Source of the DNA: Hyaloraphidium curvatum
Taxonomy: Eukaryota > Monoblepharomycota > Hyaloraphidiomycetes > Hyaloraphidiales > Hyaloraphidiaceae
Assembly (NCBI GenBank): GCA_025558095.1
Contig: JAIVFI010000007.1
Location: forward strand, 682,001 to 746,000
Direction of reading: 5' to 3'
DNA length: 64,000 nucleotides
Shown: positions 28,852 through 39,752 of the stretch, one piece after another
Numbering within the stretch: the stretch's first letter is position 1
Layout of the letters: the number at the start of each line of letters is the position of its first letter
Translations under genes and position numbers: made by a program
Notes under the pieces: generated by a model
Seen by the model: only the letters and a program-made list of their open reading frames with translations
Databases searched by the model: none
Told to the model about the DNA's origin: nothing

Positions 28852-29572
28852 ATGGCACGCCGTACGGGGGCCCTCCGCTGGCCGCTCTTCGCGCTCGCCG
28901 GCGTCGCCGCGCTCTCCCTCGCCCTCCACGCGGACGCGGCCGGACCCCAAATCGACGAGGAGTTCCGAAGGGTCACCTGCCAGAGCGCGGTCAAGCTCAC
29001 GCACGCCGTGTCGGGATTCAAGCTGCACTCGCACCAGATAAACTACGGCTCGGGCAGCGGGCAGCAGAGCGTCACGGGGTTCCCCTCCGCGGACGACCCC
29101 AACAGCTACTGGGCCGTGCTGGGCGGGCTGGACACGCCGTGCAAGCGGGGGGAGCCGTGGGATTGAATTGCCTGCCGGGCTCGCTTCTTCGTCTGACCCC
29201 CCGTTCTTTCCCAGCATCGCCTGCGGCTCCACCATCCGCCTGCGGCACGTCGCCACCAAGAAATACCTCCACAGCCACGCCAACCACCAGTCCCCCCTCT
29301 CCTCCAACCAGGAAGTCTCCGCCTACGAGGGCGAGGACGCCGGGGACGAGTGGAAGCTGCAGTGCCCCGACTCGGCCAAGTTCTGGGTGCGCGAGTCGGA
29401 CGTCCGCTTGGTGCACGACACGGGGCGGTACCTGACCGCGCTGCCGGGCTACAAGTACCGGCATCCGATACCGGGGCAGATGGAGATCTGCGGGACCAAA
29501 AAGACCGACAAGGACACGCTGTGGAAGGCCATGGAGGGGATATACCTCGCGGACATCACCGTGAACGACTAG
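28852..29572 (+). CDS. SDF2: SDF2-like MIR-domain ER protein
   Basis: Stromal-cell-derived-factor-2-like secretory-pathway protein, a small MIR-repeat protein that works with ER chaperones and O-mannosylation in other eukaryotes. Exons 28852-29156 and 29215-29572 (58-nt intron) give 220 residues. The splice joins DTPCKRGEP to IACGSTIRLRH, matching the conserved family sequence. An N-terminal signal peptide (LFALAGVAALSLALHADAAG) is followed by MIR repeats: VKLTHAVSGFKLHSHQINYGSGSGQQSVTG, TIRLRHVATKKYLHSHANHQSPLS, and VRLVHDTGRYLTALPG. The C-terminus ends DITVND with no HDEL/KDEL-type retention signal. It converges with the metallo-hydrolase gene, 50 bp between stops. Confidence 0.93.
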
Positions 29573-29622
29573 CGGACGCCGCGCACGGGGCATGTAGAGC
29601 AGACCTGAAACGAAGATGGTAT

Positions 29623-30838
29623 TCAGAGCTTGTTGGGATCCGCGGGCGGAAGCTTCTCGAGCCGGTAGCTCGGCTTGTCCGCCCGCTTGGCGTCTACGAT
29701 CATGCCCGCCGTCGGCGTCCCAAAGTGCGTTCCTGAGGCGAACGGTCAGCAAATCTCGTCGGCCCGCTGTGCAGGTCTGGCCCACCGATGATCAAAGCGC
29801 CCTCGTCCGCCCACCGCCGGAAGAACTCCTGCCTTGTCGCCGCCGCCATGTCCGGGTCCCAATCCAGCACCGTGCTCATCCCCGGCTCCGCAATCTGCAC
29901 CGGCGTGTGGGTCATGTCACCGGTCACCACTGCCCGCGCCCCTTTGCTCTCGATCACGACGCTGATGTGCCCCGGCGTGTCTGCACCCGACCCCGGTGAG
30001 CGCACGAACCCGGGGACGCCCACGAACCACCCACGCCCGACCGTCGGCTCGAACCTGATCCCGTCCGCCACCACGTGGTCCACCGGCACCATGTCCACCA
30101 GCCCCGCCTTGACCACCGGCTCCACCGAATCCGCCATGATGTTCTCGCCGTCGTAGGACCCCTTGTCGGTGCGGCTCCAGTGCTCGTACTCCGGGCGCGC
30201 AAAGAGGTACCGCGCGTTGGGGAAGGTCGGCACCCAGCGCCCGTTCTCCAGCTTGGTGTTCCATCCCACGTGGTCAACATGGAGGTGGGTGCACACGACG
30301 TGGGTGATCGAGTCGGCGGGGTAACCCGCCGCCCGCATCGTGCCGAGGAACTCGGTCTTCAAATCGGACCACCCGGGCGTGGAGCGCTTCTTGTCGTTGC
30401 CGATGCATGTGTCCACGACCATCCTCATCTTGCCGTTGTCGATCACCAGCGCCTGGATCTTCTGCAGCAGGAAGCCGTCATTCGTGACGTAGTCCGGGGC
30501 GAGCCAGGGGTGCTGCCCGGCGATCTCGACGAGGCGTTTCTTGTCCACCGCGTTGCCGAAGATGAACTTGGGCGTCGTACGGGACTCGGATTCAGGAATG
30601 CTCTTGGGGAGCAAACACGCGGCGAGGGCCCCCGTGTGGTGGCAAATGACGGCATCAAAGGCAAGTGGTAGAGGCAGAAATGGGCAGGCGACGGCACGCA
30701 TGTGGTGGCAGCAAGTGGGGTCAGGAGCGGGGTGGGAGACACCAGAGCGGCGGGCCCAACGGTGATCTTGAAGTCGCCCACCCGCCAGCGGAGGATGTTG
30801 GCGGTGCCAATCTTGGTGCCCTGGAGTGATTGGGCCAT
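29623..30838 (-). CDS. Metallo-beta-lactamase-fold hydrolase (AttM/YtnP lactonase-like)
   Basis: A 334-residue zinc hydrolase. Exons are 30761-30838, 29786-30602 and 29623-29732. The metal-binding signature is THLHVDHVGWN (HxHxDH), followed by DTPGHISVVIES, VVTGDMTHTP and, only after splicing, GTHFGTPTAGMIV, which supplies the last conserved histidine. The terminal 53-nt intron has a CTGAC branch site. The first intron is unusually long for this window (158 nt), but its acceptor is the first AG after the donor and the frame is kept. The lactonase-like subfamily is suggested by the DTCIGNDKKR and WNTKLENG blocks; the substrate is unknown. Confidence 0.88.
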
Positions 30839-31790
30839 CGTGGTGGCTCTTCCGGGTGCCCTGGATCGTTCACGGGCTTGGTGTTGACCGATGTTGACGA
30901 CGCTGCTTCGGCCGCCCAGACCGAATACGGACTCCAAATAACACCGGAAGGAGCAACCGCGTGCCGTGTTTGACGGCCAGATAAATGGATCGACTATTCA
31001 TTCGGTGTAGCTCTGCCCGGCAGCAGTGTCATTATGGGAGGGTCGTCGCGAGGGACTCGAGGAGAGTTCAACCGCGCCTTCGCCCTCCAGACCCCATTTG
31101 AGCATACAAGACCCCTTTCGGAGCTGAGCAACCAGCTCTTTGGAATCAGATGCATTGATGGATGGCGCTTTTGGTGCTTTTCGGTATTCAAGATGGCCCG
31201 GGTCGATCGGCTTGCCAGACTCGAAGCCAAGACCATCTCGCACCTCCGGACAACTCGGACCTTGGAAAGACTCGGAAAGGAGCAGATCGGGCCCTTTTTC
31301 GTGCATCTTGCCATTTTATTCGTGTGCATAGTCAGCGGGGATATGTAGGGCCATTCTCTGCGGGCAGACTGGGCGATCGGCGCGTCCGGGGACGCCGGAT
31401 CACTCGATCGGGCGTTCGGGACTCGAATCACGTTCAAAAGTTTCGCGAGGGCGCTCTGCGGCCTTCGATTGCCACCTGGGGTTCGAGTGTGGACGGGGCA
31501 CCCCGCGCGCTCCTCCCGCCGCGAATCCCGGCGCCGGACCGGCCATCGCGGCCATCCGATGACGTGTCGGTCTTCTGGCGCCGTCTCTTAAGTCTCCTTC
31601 CACCTGCAGGCCCGGGAAAGGGCGAGGGATGGCAGGGGACGGCGGGTGGCTGGAACCGTGCTATTGAGCGCGTGCGCCGGGCAATGTTTGGCACTGCAAG
31701 TTCGCTGCAATCACGCCCGCACGCCCGCCGCATCGCCGCCGCGCCGCCGCCTCCGCCGCACGCAACTGCGAAGCAACCGCATCGGCAAAC
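30839..31790. other. Intergenic region, nothing recognised
   Basis: About 950 bp between two divergently transcribed genes. Several overlapping open frames are present on both strands, but none shows a domain, a start context or intron signals that make it convincing. It likely holds both promoters. Confidence 0.4.
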
Positions 31791-33101
31791 ATGCCACGCG
31801 GCGGGCGAAAGGTGCGCGCCTTCTTCTCCGGCGTCTACCGCCGCTCGGGTGCCGCGAAGGTGGTGGCTCTTGTCAAGAGCAAGGTTCACCCCGAGCCGGC
31901 CCGCCGCGACGTCTCGGGCGACCCTCTCTCGAGGCTTTACCCGATCGGTGGCCTCATGACCGTGACGGAGAGCGGGTTTGCTCGCGTGCCTCTGTTCGAG
32001 GGGCCACCCACGGTCGGCGCCGCGCTGCCCATCGCCCCCGCGCCGCAGCCCGCTCCCGCGCCCGAGGACGCGACCGACTGCATCGGCGCTGCGACCACCG
32101 AGGAGCTGCCCGCACCCGCCGCCCTGCTGCCCGCCGCCCCGGCGCAGGAGCCCGCCGCCGTGCCCGCCGCCGTGCCCGAAGACTCAACGGCCTCCATCCG
32201 CGCTGCGCCCATCAAGGGACCGATCGAGCAGGAGAGCGCCGAGACTCTCATCAGCGGAAGCACTACCGACCTCCACGGCGCCGTCCCCGCGGTGCACGAT
32301 GCTGCAGTCGGGGTGCACGGCGGGCGCATCGAGGAGATTACGCAGTCCAAGGACCTCGCCCAGAATGCGTCCGCGATCGCCAACCCCGACGAGACCCGCT
32401 CCTTCGCGCATACGAGCACGAAGCTCGAACCCCTCATGGAAGAGCTGAGCCTTGCGATGCGCGAGTTTGCCGACCAGGCCGCTGTGCAAGCCCCCGCGGA
32501 AGCCGGCGTGCCCGTCGCGGACGAGACCCTCGAGTCCGGCCATGACTTTTCGTTTGCCGAATCGATGGAGCTCCAGTTCTCGCCCGTCTTGTACGAGGAA
32601 CGGCCCCGGAAGGCGCTCGGGGAGCTGGACGGGGAGCTGACCCAGCAGCTCGAGGAGCACGAGAGTTTCGTGCTGTTGGAGAAGACGGCCGACGTGGCGT
32701 GGGTTCGGGCGTCGCAGGCCCGGGGCGAGCAGGAGCTGGACTTGGAGGTGGACGCGAGCGATGCATCCGACGTGCAAGCCCGTGCCGAAGCCGGGATGCA
32801 AGCTCATGTTGAGGTCAAGAACTGTGCCGCTTCGCCCTTTGTGCAAGCCGTTACGGAAGCCGGGGCGCACGGTGCGCTCGACACCGATCCGCACCTGAAG
32901 CTCATGGTCTCGGATTGGGATGCTCAGCTCAACGTGTTTCGTCACAACCTCAACCCTTTCGCCCTGCTTGAACAGGCCGCCGCCGGCGGAGCCAGACCGG
33001 GCCGGATGGAGCAACGGCCGATGGGACCGCCGAAAAGGCCGATCGAGAAGCGGTCCGAGGGTCAGGGTTTGAAGAGGTGGGCGGCAAAGGTCGACCAGTG
33101 A
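31791..33101 (+). CDS. Hypothetical, largely disordered Ala/Pro/Glu-rich protein
   Basis: An intronless 436-residue frame with a good ATG context. I recognise no domain. The first 35 residues are basic (MPRGGRKVRAFFSGVYRRSG). Residues 70-140 are Pro/Ala repeats, and the remainder is acidic and low in hydrophobic content, with recurring QARAEAG / QAPAEAG / QAVTEAG phrases that suggest a degenerate internal repeat. The tail is basic (RPIEKRSEGQGLKRW). Intrinsic disorder is likely. It converges with the MYND gene. Confidence 0.5.
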   Translation: MPRGGRKVRAFFSGVYRRSGAAKVVALVKSKVHPEPARRDVSGDPLSRLYPIGGLMTVTESGFARVPLFEGPPTVGAALPIAPAPQPAPAPEDATDCIGAATTEELPAPAALLPAAPAQEPAAVPAAVPEDSTASIRAAPIKGPIEQESAETLISGSTTDLHGAVPAVHDAAVGVHGGRIEEITQSKDLAQNASAIANPDETRSFAHTSTKLEPLMEELSLAMREFADQAAVQAPAEAGVPVADETLESGHDFSFAESMELQFSPVLYEERPRKALGELDGELTQQLEEHESFVLLEKTADVAWVRASQARGEQELDLEVDASDASDVQARAEAGMQAHVEVKNCAASPFVQAVTEAGAHGALDTDPHLKLMVSDWDAQLNVFRHNLNPFALLEQAAAGGARPGRMEQRPMGPPKRPIEKRSEGQGLKRWAAKVDQ

Positions 33102-33354
33102 GGAGGACTTTGGGGCCCAGCGCGAGATCCGCGCGGCCGGGCGCAGGAGAGGAGCGGTCGAAGAAGGAAAGAAGGGCCCGTCCACGGACATCCGCCGCGG
33201 GACACATATGGTCTTCGGACTTGCAGAAGCCCTGTTCCGACCAAATCACCAAAGCCGAAGCTCATTTAGCATGGCATTATTGTACTATATCCGCATCATC
33301 TGAAAAGTTGACATCTCCTCCAAACCTCGGCACAGCTTCAGTCCTCGGCATCAG

Positions 33355-35154
33355 TCAATTATCTTCCACATCATCGTCGACCTGGGCTTCCTCCTCGGCC
33401 TCCCGCGCCACGAAACGCGCCATCATCTCGCACACCTTTCGATGCACCGGCCAATCCTTCCGCTGGCACTCCTTGGAGCAGTACCTGATCACCCCGCACT
33501 CGGCGCATCGCAGCAGCCCCTCGCCCTCGCGCCTGGGGTCCTTGCACACCTCGCAGCAGACCGTGAACCTGGCGCCCTGCTTCCTGCGGGCTTGGTCCAT
33601 GCGGAAGGACTTGTAGGCCCGCGCCGAGAGCTCGCAGGATTCGTCGGAGCAGTAAGGGTACAGGAACGTGTGGCAGACGGTCTCGAGATCCTCCGCCCCG
33701 GGGCCTTGGGGGACCCAGGAGGTTCCGTGGTAGATGTACCCGTGTGCCTTTTTTCCGCAGCCCATGCAGTCGTGCTCGCGGCCGCCGGGATTCGACCGCC
33801 AGAACCGCTCGACGACATTGTCGAGCATATCCCGGGTTGCGTCGATGAAGCGCCCCGAGGCTGACTGCCGCTGCAGGAGCGAGGCCGGGTACGGGCACAC
33901 CGATTCGCCGACGAGGTCGTAGTCGGGTGCGAGGAAGAAGTGAACGGGGACCTTTGCGATGTTGGGGGGCGGGAAGCCGTTCTCGCGGCCGATGCAGCGC
34001 TCCTTGTGCAGTCCTTCGTTCCAGTCCGCCTTCTGGCACGCAGCGGAGCAGTACGAGGCCGTGCGGCAGCCCGAGCACCGCAGACGCCGGCTCCCTTCGC
34101 GGATGCGGAAACAGTAGTCGCACCAGTCGGGCACGTCGCCCCGCAAGAGTCTCGGGTCCGCTTCCATCCGCAAATCAACACCCGGCTCGTTGTGGTTGAT
34201 GTCCATCGCGGATTTGAGGACCCTGTTGAAGTAGACCATGGCGTCGTAGAACGGCTGCTTGCTCGCGTTGGCCATGCCGCCGAACTTCTCCTCCATGGGA
34301 TCCGTGACTTGCCGAAGCGCCTGAGCACCGATCATGAAGATCGTGTCTTCGTCCGCCCAGGCCTTCTGCTCGAGCATCCAGCGCCTCAGCGGCCCCTCCC
34401 GGTCGGCCAGCATCACTCCGACGATCTCCAGGCCCCGCTCCAGCACGTCCTTGGCCCTAATCTGTTGGTCGGTTGCTGGCAGGTCCACTTGTTCAAGCCG
34501 GAACTGGGCCACTGCCCAAGTCGAGATGGAAGCGACGACGGCCGCGCCGGCCAGCTCCGGCTCTGCAGTCAGCCTCCTCCGCACGGGCTCGCACGCGACC
34601 ATAAACGCCCCAATGGCATCGATGGCCCTCTCCACCAGCGGGTCGAAGAATTCGGCAAAGGGGCGCAGCCGCGCCGCGGTGCGGCCCGGGGACGGCGCGT
34701 CCCACTCGCTCCGTTGGCGAGGGTCGGGCGATTCCCAACCAGCGCGCAGCTCCGGGTCGATGTACCAGTAGACAACTTCCCGCAGCACGGGGTGGAAGAG
34801 CGGGAAGGCGACCAGGGCTAGGCGGCCCAGCATCGCGTCGGACGCCGCATCGCTCGGGCGGAGACCCTTGCGAAAGGGCGCGGGGCGGAGGTGCCGCACA
34901 TCGGCATTCGACGACTCGAGCGCCTTGAGCAGGTCATCCCTCAGCCTGACTGCCCGGGCCAGCGCCAGGGCCCCGGAAGGGCGGACCGACGCGGCGGCCT
35001 GCTTGCAGCTCGACTCGACCAGCAGGCGGCGGGCTTCCGATGCATCACGCAGCCACCGCTCGGCCACCCGCTCCGTGTCCAGCCCACGCCAGCTCTGCAG
35101 CTCGGGGCGTCCGATGGCCCGAGCGAGCTCGGCGGCGCGGTTGGATGGCGGCAT
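33355..35154 (-). CDS. Double MYND zinc-finger protein
   Basis: A 599-residue intronless protein with two MYND-type zinc fingers, which usually mediate protein-protein contacts in chromatin or signalling proteins. The first spans roughly residues 340-385 (WCDYCFRIREG, CSGCRTASYCSAACQKADW, HKERC). The second is near the C-terminus (CCEVCKDP, CAECGVIRYCSKECQRKDW, HRKVC). Both have the C-x2-C...C-x2-C...YCS-x2-C-Q...H-x3-C spacing. The N-terminal 330 residues are helical without a known domain, and there is no SET domain. I start at the ATG at 35154; the open frame extends a little upstream only through a GTG. The last residues are acidic (EAEEEAQVDDDVEDN). Confidence 0.85.
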   Translation of the reverse strand: MPPSNRAAELARAIGRPELQSWRGLDTERVAERWLRDASEARRLLVESSCKQAAASVRPSGALALARAVRLRDDLLKALESSNADVRHLRPAPFRKGLRPSDAASDAMLGRLALVAFPLFHPVLREVVYWYIDPELRAGWESPDPRQRSEWDAPSPGRTAARLRPFAEFFDPLVERAIDAIGAFMVACEPVRRRLTAEPELAGAAVVASISTWAVAQFRLEQVDLPATDQQIRAKDVLERGLEIVGVMLADREGPLRRWMLEQKAWADEDTIFMIGAQALRQVTDPMEEKFGGMANASKQPFYDAMVYFNRVLKSAMDINHNEPGVDLRMEADPRLLRGDVPDWCDYCFRIREGSRRLRCSGCRTASYCSAACQKADWNEGLHKERCIGRENGFPPPNIAKVPVHFFLAPDYDLVGESVCPYPASLLQRQSASGRFIDATRDMLDNVVERFWRSNPGGREHDCMGCGKKAHGYIYHGTSWVPQGPGAEDLETVCHTFLYPYCSDESCELSARAYKSFRMDQARRKQGARFTVCCEVCKDPRREGEGLLRCAECGVIRYCSKECQRKDWPVHRKVCEMMARFVAREAEEEAQVDDDVEDN

Positions 35155-35745
35155 CGGTGCGTCGTAGTTTGGAGCTGTTCGACACGTCACCCCGATCACT
35201 CCATCCCGACACCTTTTCCTGCGTCCACGGATCCACTTTCCCAGGCCTCTATCACGTTATCCATTAAGTTAAGCTCCGTCGCATCGCGATGCCCGGATTC
35301 TGGGACAACTCAACCTTCCGTGCCCGGCGGCAAATTCCAAGATGCATTTGCGGTCTCGAAGACGCTTTCCGTAGTCAGAAGGCCATCGTCACGTGATTGA
35401 AGCTCAAACCTGACCGCCGAGTCTCGCGCTGTTCTCGTGAAAGCGGAGGTTTTTGGAGCTTGGGGGACTTGGCTGGGGCCGAGCCCTGACACTTCCTGGC
35501 GTGGGGGTCCTCTCTTTCCCGCTTTTCGCAATTCCCGCGCACCACCACCACCACACGTCGCCTCCCCGGAGCCACGTATTTGGGTCTGGGGAGCGCCTTG
35601 CTCTGAGAAAAGAAAGCTTTGTGACGCGGCGGCACCGCCGCCGGAGGAGCCGACGCCGCCCTCTGCCGGCGTCGCGCGCGGAACGGACCGGACGGACCGG
35701 CCCCCCGCGGCACGGCTCCCACCGGGCCCTGAAGATTTTCGGACA
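35155..35745. other. Divergent promoter region
   Basis: About 590 bp between the MYND gene and the first EGF/CBM18/FAS1 gene, which are transcribed away from each other. No coding signal is convincing here, and no TATA-like element stands out. Confidence 0.35.
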
Positions 35746-38700
35746 ATGATGCGCCGGCGCGCACAACGCGGCCGGGAGCGGCCGCTGCGGCGCTGGTGGG
35801 CGGGCGCGCTGCTCGCCGCCGTCGCGCTGTCGGCCGCCGCCGCCGCCGCCGACCGCCCGGGCAGCCTGGCCGCCGCGCAGCAGCTGGTCGAGGAGAGCGA
35901 GGCGGGCATATCCGTCACACTGGGCACGGAGGAGGTCGAGGAGTACGGCTTGGAGCTCGGGAAGGCCGCCCCGGCGCCCGGCGCCCGGCAGGCCGGCGAC
36001 CATGCAACGCCCACCGCAAAGGGCAGCGTCCGGTACATGTGGGTGGCCCGCCGGCACTCCGTACGTCCCGAGTACTGACGCCGAGAATTGCATGCGCTCC
36101 CAGCAACGACTATGGGCATGACAAGGAGAAGCGGGAGCTGCTGCCTGCCGAGCGGGCAGACCTGCGCAGCTCCGACGGCTGCCCGGCCGACTGCGGCATG
36201 GTCCGCGACGCCTTTGCCAGCGGCCAATGTGGGTTCCTCATGCGACGACGTGCATTCCGCTCCGTCTCACCCTCTTTGGCAGGTGTCAACGGCGCATGCA
36301 AATGTCTGCCCGGCTGGGGCGGAGACACCTGCACCACCCCCTTGGGCCAGCCTCCCATTGCCGGCGACCCGGCCTGCGACATGCGCTGCGGCTCGGGCGT
36401 CTTCTGGGCCGTCGGCATGTGCAACTCCGAGACCGGCCAGTGCGAGTGCGCTGAGGGATGGAGCGGACCCTTCTGCGGCTTGTGAGTTCCCCCTCCGCGA
36501 CCTTTTTCTGCGGCTCCTCACCTCCCCCTCTCCTTCCAGCAACAACAACTACCCCCTCGCCAAGGGCCTCGAGCACGTGAACGTCATCGGCGTCGAGCTC
36601 GACCGCAACAACGGCGGCCAGCCCACCAACACCAACACGAATCCCATCAACCCGACCTACAACCCCGACACCTCCAACGGCTGCCCGTACTACGCCGTCG
36701 CTTCGGGCCTGCCGCTCATGTGCGGCCCGCAGAACGGCTTCAAGCGCTGCCCGGCCGGCCTGTGCTGCTCCACCTGGGGCTACTGCGGCGGCGGCTCCCT
36801 CATCAAGGTCAAGTCGTTCGCCCTGGACCGCAGCGCTCCCGCGCACCTGTACGAGCGCGGCAGGGAGGAGGAACTCGAGCGGTGGGAGTACGAGCGCCAC
36901 CTGCTCGCTGAGCGCAGCTACTGCTACGGCGCCCGCGCGCTCGACGGCTCGCGGTTCCGCGAGGTGCACTTCGAGTTCGAGGCCGAGGAGCACGCCATGC
37001 CCCGCGTGCAGCGCCGCAGCATCCGCCGCAACTGCGCCAAGCGGTCCCTCGAGGAGCGGACCAACTCGTGCAAGCGCACCAACGAGTGCTGCTCGCAGCC
37101 CATCTGCAAGAGGATGTCGATCGAGGAGCGCAACAATGCGTGTAGCAAGCGCAACAACGGCGGAGGCTGCTGCCCGCTCCCGCCCTGCCCGCCCACCCCG
37201 CCGCAGGCTTACTGTGGGTTTCCCGCCCGTGCATGCGGCTCTGCGCTCCCTTCTGACTCGCTCTCTGCACAGGCGGCGACGGGTGCCAGCCCAACTTTGG
37301 CAAGTGCTTGTCCAGCGTGGCCTCGTGCACCGGCCTGCCCACGGCTACGACCACGGCCACCGCCATCACCGGAATCACGACGACGACGCCGAGCAGGCTG
37401 ACGGACGCGACCCTGACGGCGCGCACCACGTTCACGGGCCCGACGACGTCCACGAGGACCCAGACGCCCCAGACGACCACCTCGACGCGCTCCACCCGGG
37501 CGACGACGCAGACGCTGTCCCCGGGCGCCACCACCACGCGATCGCGCTCGACGGCCACGGTCAGCATCCAGGCGCCCAACGTGTACGACGCCATCCAGGC
37601 CGTCGTCAACGGCACCATCAGCAAGGAATACCGCCTCGATGCCGCGCTCACCCAGATCGACAAGTTCGAGAGCATCCAGGCCATCCTGCGGGGCACCGAC
37701 ACCAACTTCCCCAACGTCACCTTCTTCTGCTCCAGCGACGGCGGCTGGGGCTCATTCCTCGCCCGCCGGCGGCGCTTCAACGAGATCGCCGGCCGCTCGC
37801 GCGTGCCCCGCGACGCCGGCTTCGTCGAGCGCCGACTGGCACCCCGCCAGACGGCCAAGGACCACATCGACCAGGTCCTGCTCTACAACATCAACCCCAT
37901 CTTCATCGACCGCCGCACGCTTTCGCCCAAGGTCCTGGCCCCGACGCTGCTCAACGGCCCGACGGACCTCACGGTGGTCTCGACCCAGTACATCGTCCTC
38001 ATCACCACCGACTCTGGCGTGGGCTTCTTCCCCACGTACGGCGTGAGCAACACCACCGTGATCGACACCATCGTGACCACGAGCGGGGTCCTGTACGTGA
38101 CGAGGGACGTGGTCGTGCCTCCCCTCATCCCCAGGAACACGCTCGAGGGGGCGGGGCTGACGCAGATGAAGCAGTTCCTGGAGAACACGACGCAGCCCAA
38201 CCAGCCCAACAGGGACCTGAGGATGATGGAGGTCACGGACGGGTACGGGCTGCCCGACCAGCCGGGGCTGACGATGTGCGTTTGGTTTGCCCGCCGTGCC
38301 CGCCTGGTCTCTGACCCGACCGCCCCGCCCAGCTTCGCCCCCATCAACGACGGCTTCTTCGACATCTCCGAGGCCATCTCCGCCTTCACCGCCGACGAGG
38401 TCGGCGCCATGCTCAACTACCACCAGGTCATCAGCGGCAACGGCGTCTACTACTCTTCCGACTTCACCGACGGCATGCAGCTCCAGACCGTGCAGGGCGA
38501 CAGCCTGACCATCAACATCCAGGACGGCACGGTGTTTGTGGACGGCGTGCAGGTGCTGCTGCTCGACGTGCTGACGGACTCGGGCGTGGTGGGTCTCCCT
38601 CTGGGCGCGGAGTGCATGGAGTGCAGCCGCTGACGTGCGCGCCCTCCTGCAGATCCACGTGATCAACTCGGTCCTCCTCCCCCCCTCCCTCGCCGGCCGC

Positions 38701-38958
38701 GCCACCGCGCCGCCCAAGTTCCAGAAGTCCAACAACGTCGTCGTCGCGGACCGCATCTCGGGGCTGGTCCCCATCGCGCGCAAGCTCGAGCCGGGGCACT
38801 ACGACGCCCCCGCCGCCGAGGACACGCGGGACGGCGGGCAGGTGGACAGCGGCGCGCTGGCGCCCGAGCCCGAGCGGCCCGCGGCGGGGGGCGACCCGAT
38901 GACGGATTCGGGGGCCGTGTCGTCGGGCGGGGAGCTGTACGCGGTGCCGGACGAGTGA
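35746..38958 (+). CDS. Secreted/cell-surface protein: EGF-like, split CBM18 (hevein), two FAS1 domains - copy 1
   Basis: Seven exons (35746-36038, 36104-36228, 36283-36481, 36540-37213, 37273-38275, 38333-38588, 38653-38958; introns 57-65 nt) encode 951 residues. After a signal sequence (residues 16-36) comes an EGF-like Cys region (CPADCGMVRDAF, VNGACKCLPGWGGDTC, CECAEGWSGPFCG). Next is a hevein-type chitin-binding start (MCGPQNGFKRCPAGLCCSTW, then GYCGG); its expected end (YCGDGCQPNFGKC) appears only about 140 residues later. The insert is rich in Arg/Glu and Cys pairs (RTNSCKRTNECC, CKRM). A Thr-rich linker precedes two fasciclin (FAS1) domains, the second reading LTIFAPINDGFF ... ISGNGVYYSSD ... 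SGVIHVINSVLLPP. FAS1 and CBM18 suggest cell-wall or matrix adhesion. The Thr-rich linker is a likely O-glycosylation region. Confidence 0.88.
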
Positions 38959-39088
38959 AGGGTCGATTTGGAGCATGTACTGCATCGTCGGAATCTAGAC
39001 TGACATGTGCAATTGGATGGGGCGCCGCAGCGTGCCGCCGGCGGCACGCGGCCGCCCCAGAGGTCCGATGAGGGGTGCGGCCCGGAGT

Positions 39089-39752
39089 TCACTGCGGCGG
39101 CTGCCCCGCCGCGATCGGCGGCCCCGCCGGCACCTGTCCGCGCCTCGCGACGGCGCCCACGGCCGAGCTCCCCGCCCACCAGACCAGCCGCACGGCCCCG
39201 AAGCCCATCCGCGCCACGTCCCAGAGCACCCAGAGCAGCAGCATCCCCCAGAGCACCCCCGCCACCTTCTTCCACGGCCGTGCCGAGCCGGCCCAGTGGA
39301 CCAGCCCGCCGGTGGAGCTCGTCGCCGCCCCGCGGATCCGCTCCATGTGCTCGGGCGCGAGCGTGTACGGGTGCGCCAGGCCTTGGCGCTGCGCGACGCC
39401 GCCCTCGTAGAGCTGCTGCACGAGCTGCACCTTGGTCGGCTGCGGCGCGGGCTTCGGGGGCTCGGGCGGGTCGGGCGTGAGGTCCACGGCGTCCTTGATG
39501 CCCGAGCCCACGCGCTTGAGCGTGCCCGCGATGCGGTCGTTGCTGGCCTCGATCTTGTCGCCGAGCTTGTCGAACGAGTCGGCGATCTTCTGGTTGCTCG
39601 CCTCGATCTTGTCGCCGATCTTGTCGAAGGCCTTGCCGATCTGTTTCGGGGTGGCGGTTGGCGCGGTCCCGGGGGGTGCGGGCGGGCCCATCGCGGCGTG
39701 GCGCCCGCCGGCATCGAGGGCCGGGGAGACTGACCTTGTCGAAGATGCCCAT
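39089..39752 (-). CDS. Small membrane protein with amphipathic repeats
   Basis: Two exons (18-nt first exon 39735-39752, then 39089-39640; 94-nt intron) give 189 residues. The tiny first exon encodes MGIFDK and joins to IGKAFDKIGDKIEASNQK. The next 40 residues hold three imperfect repeats of the phrase DKIGDKIEASN, probably an amphipathic helix or coiled coil. A Pro-rich linker follows, then a strongly hydrophobic segment (VAGVLWGMLLLWVLWDVA, then AVRLVWWAGSSAVGAVA), likely one or two transmembrane helices near the C-terminus. I do not recognise the family. It lies between the two paralogous EGF/CBM18/FAS1 genes on the opposite strand. Confidence 0.6.

Noticed and set aside
37136-38314. A 392-codon His/Arg-rich plus-strand frame in the first FAS1 gene
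   Set aside because: It is the +1 shadow of the real reading frame; the in-frame product has FAS1 motifs.
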